From: Sabethes cyaneus
Taxonomy: Eukaryota; Arthropoda; Insecta; Diptera; Culicidae
Length of the DNA: 64,000 nucleotides
Direction: 5' to 3'
Assembly (NCBI RefSeq): GCF_943734655.1
Contig: NC_071354.1
Location: 44,493,744-44,557,743 of the forward strand
Shown piece after piece: positions 25,876 to 37,679 of this stretch (positions are counted from its first letter, which is position 1; the number at the start of each line of letters is the position of its first letter). A program made the position numbers and the translations under genes. The notes under the pieces were generated by a model, which worked only from the letters and a program-made list of their open reading frames with translations, was not told the origin of the DNA and did not search any database.

Positions 25876-27040
25876 ACCTCAAGTTTTTAGTCTTGACCTT
25901 GAAATGCGGTCATACATATATTAATATTTTTTTTGAAACGATGGTTCTACAATTGATGAAGGGACGGTAGGGGAAAGAAATGAAAATTTTGGTGAAGGAG
26001 GGAAAGAGCGGAAAGGAAAGGAGGGCGGGTATTGGTAGCTACGCTTGACAAGTAGTCATTTTGACTCCTACCTTTTGTCCAATGCTGGAAGGTTAGAGAC
26101 TGTTAGAGACTCACTTTTCAAAAAACATGGTTCGCAATGTGGCCACAGCGCAGCGCTCCAGTATTACTTTTAGTTTTCAGTATGAAACCATACAAATGTA
26201 AAAATTTTGCACTATAAAATTTAATAAATATAAGTTACTCAGCAACATGCATAACAAAGGGTGCTAGTGTGCAAGTAAAATGTGTTGGACGATAGTTTTT
26301 AAAGGATTTTCTTCTATGTGTCATGTCAGTTCGTCATTGCATTCGTCCAAAAGGGCGAAAAGCAGAACTTTTTTTCTAGTGTCTTTTGCTTTCATTTTAT
26401 CATTTATGGTCTTCAGCACTTTTGTTCGTGTGAATATCCCTTTTACTCTAAAACTGTCAAAAGTTAGTCATCGCCTACTATAATGAAAATAAAAAAAAAA
26501 TTTATTTTTGTTAGGAAATTTAGACATAGTTTCTTCGGCAAAGCTGTAAATATTGTAAAAATAAGCAATTTTACTGAAGAAATAAAATTTCTATCTTTAT
26601 AGAGTGCTGAACTATAAGGCATATTTTTTGAAATTTCTTTAACTATAAGCTCTATAACTCTGCACTCGATAGAGATACAAATGTAATTTCTTCAGCAAAA
26701 TTGTTAACCTTTATATTTTCTATAACTTTGCCGAAGAAAACTATGTGTCTATCTATGAACACACAAAAATGGACGTGTATCGAGCCTTTGGCGAACGCGA
26801 AACTCATAAAACGTATGCTTGCCGTACTCTCATTTGGGCGGTTGGGGACAAGCGGAACCCATACAAGTTTATAGTACTCGACTTAAGATTTAAGATGAAG
26901 TACTGTCACTGTTTTCACAAATCTGCTTGCCCCATTTTACCCCATGGGCCCGTAAAGCTAATTTAAATCTTGAATATGTATTCAAACTGGGCGTATCGAA
27001 CCAATCAGTACTTTTATCGGTGATAGCAACACTGCTTATG
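25876..27040. other. No gene; repeat debris
   Basis: 26068-26092 (CTACCTTTTGTCCAATGCTG) repeats part of the SINE at 5224-5445. 26500-26760 contains recurring TCTTCNGCAAAGNTGT and CTATAACTTTGC words related in style to dispersed repeat family P. No ORF of interest. Confidence 0.45.
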
Positions 27041-27385
27041 TCTTTGGGTCGAAGTGCCTTAGAATTTTATGAAATTTTGTATATGAATTCTTTATGGACG
27101 CTACTTACGGAGGATATACACGCCCTAGCTGTGTTCGAGAGGAAGTTACTACGAACAGTATTTGGCGGAGTACAAACTGTAAATGAAGAGTGGCGGAGGC
27201 ATATGAATCACAGGTTATAGGCACTACTTGAAGATATTCCCATCGTCCATTTGGCAAAAAGTCGGTAGGCTGCGGTGGGCCGGACACGTCGCAAGGATGC
27301 CGGACGGCAGTGCGAAGAAAACGAATCTCTTCAACAATTCCGTAGGCACCAGGAAGAATCGTGATAGAGCTTCGATATAAATGCG
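27041..27385 (+). pseudogene. RTE-type LINE, C-terminal fragment
   Basis: Translation gives LWTLLTEDIHALAVFERK, LLRTVFGGVQTVNEEWRR and HMNHRL, a stop, then LLEDIPIVHLAKSRRLRWAG and HVARMPDG. These are the conserved C-terminal motifs of insect RTE-group RT proteins; the same segment is present in the longer copy at 60240-62395. No RT catalytic domain is retained here. Confidence 0.75.
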
Positions 27386-30300
27386 ATCTTTCACCAACCA
27401 AAAAAGATTAAATGCTGTTTTTCGTCGCAGCAAACGGTATCCAGCTCACCTACTAAGAACAGCTTTTTTTCTTTTGATTAACAAATCGTTCCAGGTACGT
27501 TATAAAAAGTCTTCTTTGAATTTGCCGTCGTGGATATAAGTAAGGAATTTGTAAACTCTCATAAGTTGAAGACTGTCTTCAAAAAGAATGGCAGCTGATT
27601 AAATAATTCCTGGTTCTTGACATAGGCGAAAAATGCCATACCCTAGTCAAACATTAATTAACTACCGGAAAAAAAGAGTCAACCTTGAGATGCAAATATA
27701 ATGGGAACATAAAAAAGCAAATAAGTGGACTACAATCAGCACGACCGACGTAGTGTCGGGCGGCTTGGTTTGATTAGCAAGAAATTATATTCAGTCAGTC
27801 AGTCAGAGTGGGGTAGGAGTGAGCAGCCAGCGGGAGCTCGGCGGAGGTTTGTTTACGTTTTGAAAGGTTCGCGTGACTACGGTTTAATATTTTTTATCAT
27901 CATTCGTTTAATGCCGTATCCGGACGCTGGTTTCTCGTGGAACGCCCATCGTGTCGCCGTGTCTCGTGTACGAGGGGTTCGCCACGGGAAAAACATTGAA
28001 AAGTGATTCTATTGTTTATTCATGTTTATTTTAGTTCAACTCTAAGATTGTTGAGAACAATTTGTTTAACGGTGTGTTATACAATTATGAGTGAGTTGAG
28101 CCCCTGTCACATTATACCCGTTTCGACCCGTCTTCGTCTCCGATAGCATCCCACTGAAAAACAAAAACCGGATTACCGATCAAAAAGCGTGCTTGGCTGG
28201 GAGCTGTGATTTGAAATGACAAGACAAACAAGACAGGAAAAAGAGATAGCAAAGCGCAGCTTTCGCGATAATCTTTGCCATAGTTTATGCACAGGATGTG
28301 GCATTGAATTAGCATTTCCTTGGCATTTTACAGCGGCAGTCTTGATTTGAACCGACAGAAAAGTTGAAATTGTATGTCGGACTGTCTTTCCAAGATTGAT
28401 AACATTAATCTTACTGTATCGCCTTAAAGGGATTATTGCACAACGTGAGTTAAGTGATAGGAAGTTTTATCTCTTAGATAGCTTATACCTACCATTTAAT
28501 GATTCAGGCATAAATTAAGTGATCTTATAGTGCAACTGAATGTTTTGTTTTTCAACGTTCTTTCTGCGATCAATGATCATGTTAACCTATTCAATGTCTC
28601 TCTTTGGCTACACAGAACTGAAACCAACATACCTCTTCACCCATGGCTATCAATGTCGTCTCATCGCACCCGCAATAATTTTTGAAGCGTCAATTCAACA
28701 CAATCATCGCACTCTCGAATCAATTGGTTTCGCCACCGACCGCCACAACGAGAAACACTTCCTTCACCGCGTCGTCGTTGCTCAATGGGTCCACCAACGG
28801 AGGAGGAGGAGGACCACTTGTCGCATGTACCTGTGTCGTTCGTGTTGGCCGTGTGCGCACAAAATATGTTTTGCGTCAACTCGATTACTATCGTGTTTAC
28901 CTGAAAAGGAAGAGAGCAACAGAAAAAGAAAAAAATGAATCATTATGATGAGTTAACCGACCACCAGGCAGGCAGCATCGCCACCATGCAGGAAGGATGA
29001 GCGCATCGTAATTAATTTTCTTGCTGATTTAATGTTCGTTATTGGCATACGCTTGGTTGCTGTCGCGTCGTCGGTTGTCGGTGCGTGGTAGTTGGCAGCA
29101 GAGCGCGCCAGTGAGTGTCCATCCAGTGAAGATACGGATCGGTACGGTGCAATTTGTCATTAACATTCATGCGATTATTATTGTTGGCTCGAAATGGTAC
29201 GCTACTGGCTGGCGAATAGGTAAATGTTTATCGTCCGGAAATCGGCAGGAAAACATGAAAGCATAATTGCTAATAATATTTTTGTAACAAGCGGACGCCA
29301 CGCGATATGTATCGTAGCACTGGAAATGTGTGCCTAACAATGTGACAAAACAATCTGGTCAATCCCAGTCGGAAGATTACAGCAATGAAATGAGCTTGGT
29401 TGCACAATTTCTTTGGGTTTGGATTAATCAGATTCCGTTTCACACGTTTTGAAGCGAGACCTCACCGGATCATTCCAAAAAGCTTCACAACTTGATGAAT
29501 TGCTCCAATTATCGAAAATAAGTCTTGTTAAAGTGTAATACACTTGTTTTGTTTTTGAGATTTTTTCAAAGAAATGATTTGATAATGCAATGGAGTCGCC
29601 TGGCGTTTTGTTTTAAATATAAGAAAATTGATATTACAGGCCAGTAAAAACCACAGATATTCGTTTCCTTGCCAGAAATAGCCATTACCTTGCAGTACAA
29701 AGAAAACACCGTGCGTCTCTATTGTTTTAATGAACTTTGCTTCGCTTTGAGTTTCCGGATTGCATGAATTATTTTAGGCCTATACATATAAATGAGGCCA
29801 GGCAATAATTATTTTTTTTATTACGGAGGAAACGGTAGAATTAAGTAAAGGAGAAAGAGCGCAGAATTAGGTAAGGGAGAACCATTGAAGCAGCGTTTAT
29901 TAAGTTTGTATAACGTTATATAGTCACCCTAGCTTACACGTCTTGTTTCGCCCTGGAGACGCTAAGAACACCTTTGTTTTATGACTTTCTTCTACCTTCC
30001 CATCCGTCTACTTAAAACAACTTAGGGACCGTATTTTTCATGAAGTGCATGGTTAACTTCATTGAACCTGGCTGTGGTAGGTGAGTTTTACAATTGTTGA
30101 ATTTTGTTACAATAGTTGAATTGTAGACTTGTAGAATTGCAGAATTTTTTTCAATTTTTTTTAAATATTTGTTTCAAAAGTTACTAAAATATTAAAAATG
30201 CCCAATGACACAACTTCAAATCAAATACAAATAAATCTCCAATAGAAGAAGGCATGTACGGTAAATGTTACATAACTTAAAAGCAATCAAAAGTTTATTA

Positions 30301-30883
30301 GATTAGAATGGTATAGTACCTATGCACCACAGTATGCAGAGAGCAAATATCTATTTTAAATAGACCAAGGCATTGCAATGCAATAATTTATCCAACACAC
30401 CCGAAGGCAATAATTACCTGCACCATAGAGGTGAATAACTAATATCAATAAAATGTTAACATCACTAGATTACATAAAAATAATTACGTCGCGTAGTGGG
30501 AGGGACCAACAGGGCACTTGTTTGTGAAGCAGTGTGCATAGAGAGAGAGAGAGAGTGAGTGAAGTGGTCAACTTCCTAAGGTTAACCTTGACCCGGTTAA
30601 CCACACATGGTAGGTAATGAGTGGCCCCTTCTTTCCATCACCTATTGGGATAATTCTACATTCTGGGAGGGTTTATGGTTGATGGTTGATTTATGATATC
30701 TATTTAGTTCATAGAAGGAGATTCTCAATTATCCCTGGTGCAGGTAATGGTATTGATTTGCGCAGACATAAACAGAAAGTGGAGCACCGACCGTTCAAAA
30801 GCATGTTTTGGCCTGATAGTTATCAAATAATCGGAGGATGGCGGATCTACCGGCGGAATACCGGCTGATTAGTTCAAAAACTC
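27386..30883. other. 3.5 kb without a recognised gene
   Basis: Mostly single-copy in this window. 27798-27815 carries CAGTCAGTCAGTCAG followed by GC-rich DNA to about 27990, reminiscent of the 5' end of insect LINEs, but unproven. 30540-30560 has a short GA run. ORFs at 28540-28948 overlap on both strands with no recognised domain, and I do not call them. Confidence 0.45.
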
Positions 30884-32010
30884 CGGATTAGACTTTGAAT
30901 TACATGTTGGATTGCAGGTAAGGCTGGAATTAAATTAGACATAAAATTGACTTAAAATAAGACATTATATTGGACTTAAAATAGGGCCAAAATTTTATTT
31001 GAGATCGGAGATGAAATTGGAATCAAATAACACTTGAAATTAAACTTTAAAAGGGACATAAAAGAGGATTTAAATTGGGCTTGAAATTGCAATTCGGGTT
31101 GAAATTGGTCTTGGAAATGGACATGATACGAGTAACTGGACCTTAATTGGACTTGAAATTGTACATTAAATTGGAACTAAAATTCGACCTTAACTTGACC
31201 AGAATTGCTTGTGAAATTGAACTTTAAATTGGACAAGAAATCAGAGATTAAATTGGTATTAAATTAGACATGAAACTGAATTTAAAATGGGACATTGAAT
31301 TGGACATGAAATTGGAGTTGTAGTTGAATCTCAAAAAAGCAAAGCCTTGGGTTTAAATGTCTTTCAAAGAATTGACTTTTCTTTATCCACAGATTGCGCA
31401 ACCGGTTGTTAGAGCACAGGAGAATTACGGGGCTAGTGCAACGATCCTTCTGACTCTGTCTAGCAGTACCGCCCAGTCGAGCTTCGAACTTACAACGACT
31501 GGTTTATTAGATTATTAGATCAGCATCGTACCTCGAAGCTAACTGGGCAGGCTCAACGGGACTTGAAAATGGATTTAGAATAGATTTGAAGATGGATTTT
31601 GATAGGGAAATCCAATTGGACTTGAACAAAGACTTAAAATTGAACTTGCAATTAGGCTTAGAATTGGACATGGAATTTGACCTGTAATTGGTCCCCAATT
31701 GGCCTTAAAATGGGAGAACAAATTGGGCATGAAAGTGGAACTCAATCGGGCTTAAAACTGCATTTGAAATTGGGCTTGAAAATGGTTGGTGAAATAAGAA
31801 TTCGAGACATTAAATTAGATTTGAAATAGAGACATTAAATTAAACTTAAATTAAACTCAAAATTGGTCTTGAAATTAAACTTGTAATTTAATTTGAAACT
31901 GAATTTTGACATGCCCATGTAATTAAACTTAAAATTGTCGCTTAATTGGATTTGAAAATGAGACCAGAGGCGATTTTGGATTTAAAAGTTGAAATTAGCC
32001 TCAAAATGTT
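30884..32010 (+). repeat. Degenerate ~12-bp satellite, AATTGGACTTGA type
   Basis: For over 1 kb the sequence is built from variants of AAATTGGACTTG spaced about 10-13 bp apart (for example TTAAATTGGACAAGAAATC, GAAATTGGAGTTG). A SINE interrupts it at about 31386-31555. Smaller pieces of the same satellite lie at 22560-22740, 33058-33105, 6955-7090 (inverted) and 11640-11710 (inverted). Confidence 0.75.
31386..31555 (-). mobile_element. tRNA-derived SINE, second family, inside satellite
   Basis: On the minus strand: CCCAGTTAGCTTCGAGG, CTGATCTAATAATCTAATAA, AGTCGT, B box GTTCGAAGC (31489-31481), GACTGGGCGG, CTAGCCCCGTAATTCTCC. Same family as 25783-25875 but longer at the 3' side. Confidence 0.65.
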
Positions 32011-32214
32011 GAACACGAAGCTGAGCTCTAATTAAAACTTCAAACGGGTGACAACTAAAATTTTGGAATTTTTTTCTCAAGCTGTCAAAAAAAGACAAAG
32101 ATACACGAAGAAGATCTGATCTACCGAAATTAAAGATACATTATCCATTGTTGAAAAAAAAATTAGTGTACATTTAGAAACGGTCCGTAATCGGCTGTTC
32201 GGCGAAGCTTTCGT

Positions 32215-32870
32215 TTGACGTCGAAACAGGAGCGTTGTACGGCCGTCATGTCAATTTTGCGAATGCATCTCTTGTTTCTACCAATCAACTTTTTGCAATT
32301 CGTGGTTCTCGAATTATTTTTGTACACCAAGGAACTCAAAATCCCGAAGAAATCTTCGATAGGGCGAACTGAGACAGATTTTTCTCGTCGTGGTTTTTGG
32401 GTAAGAATGGGATCGAATGGGTATTCGGGAACGATTCTGTTTTTTTGGCGTAATGCGATGATGCTCTATCCGGCCAAAACACGTATTGTCAATCTGCATG
32501 ATGTTTTTGTAGAAACGGGATCAAAATTTTCTTCAAACATTCGTCTGCTGCATCTTAATTGACAGCCAAAACAGAGGACTTGTTGTTGAAGAAACGAGAA
32601 AGAGAACGATGTACTTTTGCGTCCACAATTTTGGCTGGCCTTCCACTACCTTGCTTGCGAATAGTTGTTAGGCATCTTAGGATATAGTAAACAGTCGAAG
32701 CCGCAATATATTCGCTTTTTAAATGTTGTACCATTGCGCAATCGGGGCCTGCCACAATGCCAAGATTTCTGTGGTAGTTCGTAGAAGTGTACAACGCGTT
32801 TTCGAAATACCTCTTATTTCGACGTTTAAGCAAAACAAGACAAGCATAAACAAAACAAATAATATTGACA
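32215..32870 (-). pseudogene. Tc1-like (ITmD37E-type) transposase, internally deleted
   Basis: On the minus strand the N-terminal part reads VYYILRCLTTIRKQGSGRP and AKIVDAKVHRSLSRFFNNK (HTH region, 32700-32570). After a break, another frame gives ECLKKILIPFLQKHHADC and FWPDRASSHYAKK, holding the second catalytic Asp. A further frame gives VRPIEDFFGILSSLVY, holding the catalytic Glu. The first catalytic Asp and the central domain are missing, and at least two frameshifts are present. FWPDxASSHYA and LRPIEDFWG-like motifs are typical of mosquito DD37E Tc1 relatives (family-level inference). Confidence 0.8.
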
Positions 32871-32873
32871 AAA

Positions 32874-32876
<3 letters not shown>

Positions 32877-32970
<94 letters not shown>
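32877..32970. repeat. GA microsatellite
   Basis: (AG)n of about 94 bp at the upstream side of the Tc1 remnant. Confidence 0.97.
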
Positions 32971-32972
<2 letters not shown>

Positions 32973-33149
32973 AACACATATATACGCTCATTTCTCTCTG
33001 AGTTTGTTGTGGAGTATAGGGGCCTCAAAAAACTTCCAAAATTTTAGTTATCACCCGTTAAAACTTGACCTAAATTGGAGTTGAAATTAAATTTGAAATA
33101 TTTACAAAGATTTGACTAAGACTTTCCAAAAAATAATCAAAAATTAGAC

Positions 33150-33960
33150 CGAAGGAGGAAAAACAGAAAAGAATACGAAAGTAAACTTTGTTACGTTGAA
33201 CAAACGGGGTAGAAAAAGAGGAAAATCGCTAGAGAGAAACAGAATAAAAACTGGCATGAAAAAAAAAAGAAAAACGAATGAATAAACGTGACAGAATGGG
33301 ATAGAAAACGGGACATGAAAAGAGCAAAAATGTGGAGAAGTGGAAGACGGGAAAGAAAAAAAGGAAAAACGAGGCAAGAAAAAGTTCTCGAGGGAAGAGA
33401 AAAGAAAAAAAATTAGAGAAAAGAAGAAAAAACAACTAAGAAAAAGAGGAAAATGAGAAGAAATGAGGACAAATAGAATAAAAAAAGAGAAAAAATGCAA
33501 CAGAAAAAGAAAAAAAGAAAAAAACTGAAAACGAAAGTAAACGGGACAAAAGAAAAACAGAATATACCAGAAAGGAGGAAAAGTAGAACATAATAAGGGG
33601 AAGAACATAATAAGGGATAAAAAAGAAGTTAAACGGGAAAAATTGAAAAACGGGAAAAGGATAAAACAAAAAAGAGACCAAACGGGACAGAAAAGAACAA
33701 AAAACGAGACAGGAAAAGTGGGAAAATGGGCCTGAAAGCGAGGAAACCCGGAGATGTAAAGCGGAAAGAAAAGAGAATAAAGAGAACATGAAAAGAAAGC
33801 AAACAGAAACAGAAAGTGAGGAGACAGGTAGCAGAAAAACAAGCGTGAAAGAAAAGGAGGAAAAACAAGATAAAAAGAGGGAATTCGGGACTGAAGAAGA
33901 GGAAACAACAAAGAGAAAAAAACGAAGAATGGAAGAAAATATCGTGACAGAAAAGCACAG
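33150..33960 (-). repeat. Purine/pyrimidine repeat block, longest
   Basis: About 0.8 kb of A/G on the plus strand with words AACGGGACAGAAAA, GGAAAAACGAGG and GAACATAATAAGGG. Satellite words precede it at 33058-33105, in the opposite relative orientation to 22560-23425. The 276-aa minus-strand frame is Phe/Ser-rich and compositional. Confidence 0.65.
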
Positions 33961-34243
33961 TGGTCTAAAGCCAAACAACGTGCGCATTAGAGTTTTGAGT
34001 GGGAAAACTCTGTTTTAGGTTTATGAAACCTTTGGAAGTGTTTCTTGATATTTAAAGATCTATTGTTTGGTGAAGTTCAAATTTTGATTAATCCTCTAAA
34101 AGTGAAATAAAAAAATATTTTTCTTTAGTTTAAACATAACACATTGATATGTTCTGCAATGTTTTAGAGCATATTGTTACAAGAAGTTTTGCTAAAGACA
34201 GTAACCTTCTATCTCTTCAGCGAAGGTAGAAAAATCCTATTTA

Positions 34244-35579
34244 GGGTATGTTGCTACATCGTCGTAATTGCTTATTCCCGTCCAAACTATTCAAACAAAC
34301 AACAATTCAACAAACTATTCAAATTATCAGCATTTTTATGACACACAATGCAAAACTAGTTATTCCCTAAAAGTTTACTTTGTTGTCTATCATACGCGAT
34401 CAATCAAAGAAAGCGTGTAGGGCGCTATATCTCTGTATATTAGCGTTGGTAAGAGGAAATGCTTATCAACTTAGGGACTATATTGACTCGTTTCATTATC
34501 CCTGATTTCCCTGATCGCGGATAAGTTCAAGTTGTTACGTGGTTTTTGAGCCGTAAATCTCGCATGTGCATAGTATTTTTCGATATAAATTAAATTATGG
34601 TTGTATATGCGCACCATTGGCATTATATTAAATTTGTTAAAAAGGTATTTTTTATATCTTAATTTGCGTAGTTACTGGCTTTACAAGAAAAATTTTCGAA
34701 TATCCAGGTTAGTCTCATATGACTGATGCTTACATTATCCATCTAGCTCCGCCCATCTACTAACAACAATTCCTTTCCCGAAATACTTGTGAAGATGCAG
34801 AGGATTCCCTGGTCTTTAGTAGCAACAAGTATTGGACTAACATTCCTTTCCATCCCACCAGGACCCGCATTCGGACGTGGCCGGCGTCGGTATTGATCAG
34901 CATGCAGGGACCTGATAAGGTTGCACAATGAAAAATAGCGTGCTGTCCCAAGTATGCTTTTTCCAGCCATCATTTTGCAATTTTCATCGGTCCTGGTCAA
35001 TAACGGAGTAGCAGCACACGGGCGGTATCCTATGCGTATGCTTATGCTTATGCTTATCATACGCGATCAATCAAAGTGAAACTGAAAACTATTTAAATGC
35101 TTTTTATCATTAAAGAAGTCCTACCAGCCAAATGTCCTACGTTTTTTCGTGCGACGAAGAAGACAATGTCGACTAATCGTTTTAATTTCTCACGCAAGGC
35201 ATTGTCGTTATTCTACAGCCAGGAAAACTTGCCTGACCTGCAGAAATTTTGTAGAATAACATTTGTCACGCCGTCCTATACAAATAAATGCGTGTTAGCT
35301 TCGTAAACATTGTTGTGTATTTTAATTCAGACGATGAAAAAATTTGATGGACGGATTTTAAAACGGTACGACGAATTTTAGCAATTAAGTAAGTTGCGTA
35401 ATTTCAATAATATGCTTAATAGTCGCTTTTCAGTGATTTCCAAGTGCACGGATCGGAAGGTAAGTATGTTTTAGTCAAATCAGCACAAGAACTTTTGGAG
35501 TATTCGTTAAATCCATCCAACGAATGATGAAAATTAGAATGGCTTTACTTTTTACGACGGGAATTAGAAAAAAAAACCC
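34244..35579. mobile_element. TA-targeting MITE, copy 1 (itself interrupted)
   Basis: Ends GGGTATGTTGCTACATCG and (inverted) GGGTTTTTTTTTCTAATTCCCG, flanked by TA on both sides (34242-34243 and 35580-35581). Both ends carry an ATTCCCGTC word. Without the internal insert the element is about 670 bp and collinear with copy 2 at 58790-59461. No transposase. TA duplication suggests Tc1/mariner-superfamily mobilisation. Confidence 0.82.
34410..35054 (+). mobile_element. LINE-type insert with 22-bp target duplication
   Basis: 645 bp present only in copy 1 of the MITE. It is bounded by an identical 22-bp sequence (ATCATACGCGATCAATCAAAG is its last 21, with a leading T) at 34388-34409 and 35055-35076. 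The right end has a TATGCTTATGCTTATGC tail. A long duplication plus a short-repeat tail indicates target-primed reverse transcription of a 5'-truncated LINE or a SINE. The minus-strand 105-aa frame shows no domain I recognise. Confidence 0.8.
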
Positions 35580-35755
35580 TACAATAAATCAATCATTGAA
35601 ATCAGGTCTTCTATCTTAGCTCTTTTTGTAATTATTGTATGGCTTTTTTATGTTCTACAAAGTTGTACAAATAATAAAAATACACAATTTTGCTGAACAT
35701 AGTATACCTCTAGCTTTACTTATTTAGGAACTATACACACATAAAAAAGCACAGA

Positions 35756-36114
35756 AGTCGGCCAAATTTTGCCGAAATTTGCACAGCCGTTTGGTTTGCG
35801 TACGTTTGGTAAATTTTTTTAAGATACCAAATTTTCATTCAACGCTCGGCTGTCCAAATCTCGGCAAATTTTGCCGAGGTTTTGAAATGTGTAGAACTTT
35901 TAAAGTTAAAAATGCCACATTTTTGACCACGAATTACTTGACTATGGGCAGACGGCGATAAATTAAACAAAGTTATTTGGAAACTGGACGATAAAAGCTA
36001 CTAAATGCAGAATTCAGGTTTCATTAGTTTCCCCCAATAAATGACCAATTAGTAATAGAAAATAAAATAATGGTTCTTAACTAAATAATCAAGTGTTTTT
36101 TCAGTTTTCCTATT
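35756..36114. other. No gene recognised
   Basis: A/T-rich spacer. It contains two copies of GGCAAATTTTGCCG / CCAAATTTTGCCGA words (about 35760 and 35860) and no ORF of interest. Confidence 0.4.
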
Positions 36115-36245
36115 TTATTTCTTTTTGTAGAGGCTGTATGATTTTTTGATTTTTATGTTCTACAAAGTTGTACAAATAGTAAAAATACACAACTTTGCCT
36201 AATATAGTATACCTCTATCTTTGCTAGTTTAAGAACGTCAATTAT
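36115..36245 (-). repeat. Dispersed repeat family P, partial copy D
   Basis: Holds ATGTTCTACAAAGTTGTAC, TACACAACTTTGCCTAATAT and AGTATACCTCTATC, matching one end of copies B and C in inverted orientation. Confidence 0.6.
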
Positions 36246-36279
36246 TATTGTATTTATTATAGTAAAATTGGGGTATTTT

Positions 36280-37650
36280 TTATTTTACAAGTTCTACTGT
36301 TCCTAAATAATTTGTTTATTAAGGCATACTACATTCAGCAAAGTTATGTATTTTTACTGTTTCTACAACTTTGTAGAACATAAAAAAGTAATACAACAAT
36401 TACAAAAAGAGCTAAAACAGAATAACTGATTTCAACGAATGCTTTATAAGAAATAGGATTTTTCTATTTATGTTACTGTCTTCAGAAAAACTTCCTGTAA
36501 TTATATGCTATAAAACTTTGCAGACATATCAATGTGACATATCAATTGAAACTGAAGAAAAATAAATTTTTTATTTCACTGTTAGGGGCAGGGGATTGTC
36601 CCCTGTTGTGAAACAGCCCCGGTTGTGAAACACCCGTAATTTTTAACGTTTTTATTATCCTAGTGCAGTCAAGTTACTGCCAACGTCTAGTCACATAGTA
36701 ATATAACTTTTGAGCAAACAACAGTCAAACTTCAACATTTACAATGCTTTGTAGGAAAAGTGTTTGAAAAAACACCCAAAGAAGTTTTTTCGTATGTTTT
36801 GCAATTGATTATTTTGTGTACCAAATGGGATAAAAAAGCTCAGGTAAAGGCATATAAGCTAAGTTTTGAACCTCTATTTCATCACACAAACAAATTTTAG
36901 GTGAAATAATTGAATCAAAAATTATTATATAATTTTTTTGCAATATGGCCACCGCCCCGGTTATGAAACAGTCGAGTTCCCCGGTTGTGAAACATCTAGA
37001 AAATCAATTATTTTATACTTCAATGATCGATTGATCGTACATTACTTCAATTGGGGCATTATGAGTTTTTATGGCAGCAGGATTCATTTAGGTTTAACAA
37101 AAACTCAATTCCTTGTAACACATGTAACAGGTCAGTGCATTTAAAATGCTCCAATATGATTGCTTGCTTTTTTACATGCATTCATTGCGATTCAGATTTA
37201 GATGATTAAACGAAGAAATTGATTAATGATCTTGTATTTTTAGTATTTTCCATGAATAAATGATTTTAATTTTTGATTTTCCAGCGATATTTCTAAATTT
37301 TTTCATTTCTAAAGATTTCCCGAGGTGTTTCACAACCGGGGACACTTTTCTTTTAGCCACAAAAAACCATGTTTTGAAATTTTGCTATAACTTTTGTGTT
37401 TCAAATAAAAACCATATACTTCCTTTGGCAAAAAGATAGGTAAACGTTTATACTTTCCAATGCTTTAAAAAGATTTAAAATTGGATGATCCGATTAAAAG
37501 TTATGGCCAAAAAACCTCATAACCGGGGACATTTGAACTTCACCAGACCAAAGATCTTTTAATATAAAAAAAACTCTTCCAAAGGTTCCATAAACCTAAA
37601 ATCAAGTTTTTCCATTCAAAACTCTAATGCGCACGTTTTTTGGCTTTAGA
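36280..37650 (+). repeat. Dispersed repeat family P, copy B, interrupted
   Basis: 36280-36596 and 37532-37650 together are collinear with copies A and C. The first part ends TTTATTTCACTGTTAGGGG; the second starts TTTGAACTTCACCAGACC and ends near CTAATGCGCACG. A 935-bp element separates them. Confidence 0.75.
36597..37531. mobile_element. Element with TGTCCCC ends and repeated CCCCGGTTGTGAAAC motif
   Basis: The left end TGTCCCCTGTTGTGA and inverted right end TGTCCCCGGTTATGA match at 13 of 15 bases. The motif (C)CCCGGTTRTGA, mostly followed by AAC, occurs six times: four on the plus strand (36599, 36617, 36955, 36978) and two on the minus strand (near 37326 and 37516). No ORF of interest. The target duplication is unclear. 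Class unknown. Confidence 0.6.
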
Positions 37651-37679
37651 TCACCATGAAATGGTGGGTATTTAAAAGG

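Larger units (their letters stand above)
33960..35755 (-). repeat. Dispersed repeat family P, copy C, interrupted
   Basis: Minus-strand copy: 35755-35582 carries AGTTCCTAAATAAG, AGAGGTATACTATGTTCAGC and ATTACAAAAAGAGCTAAG. After the element at 34244-35579 it continues at 34243-33960 with AAATAGGATTTTTCTACC, TTACTGTCTTTAGC and CTCTAATGCGCACG. Joined, the two parts are collinear with copy B. Confidence 0.75.
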
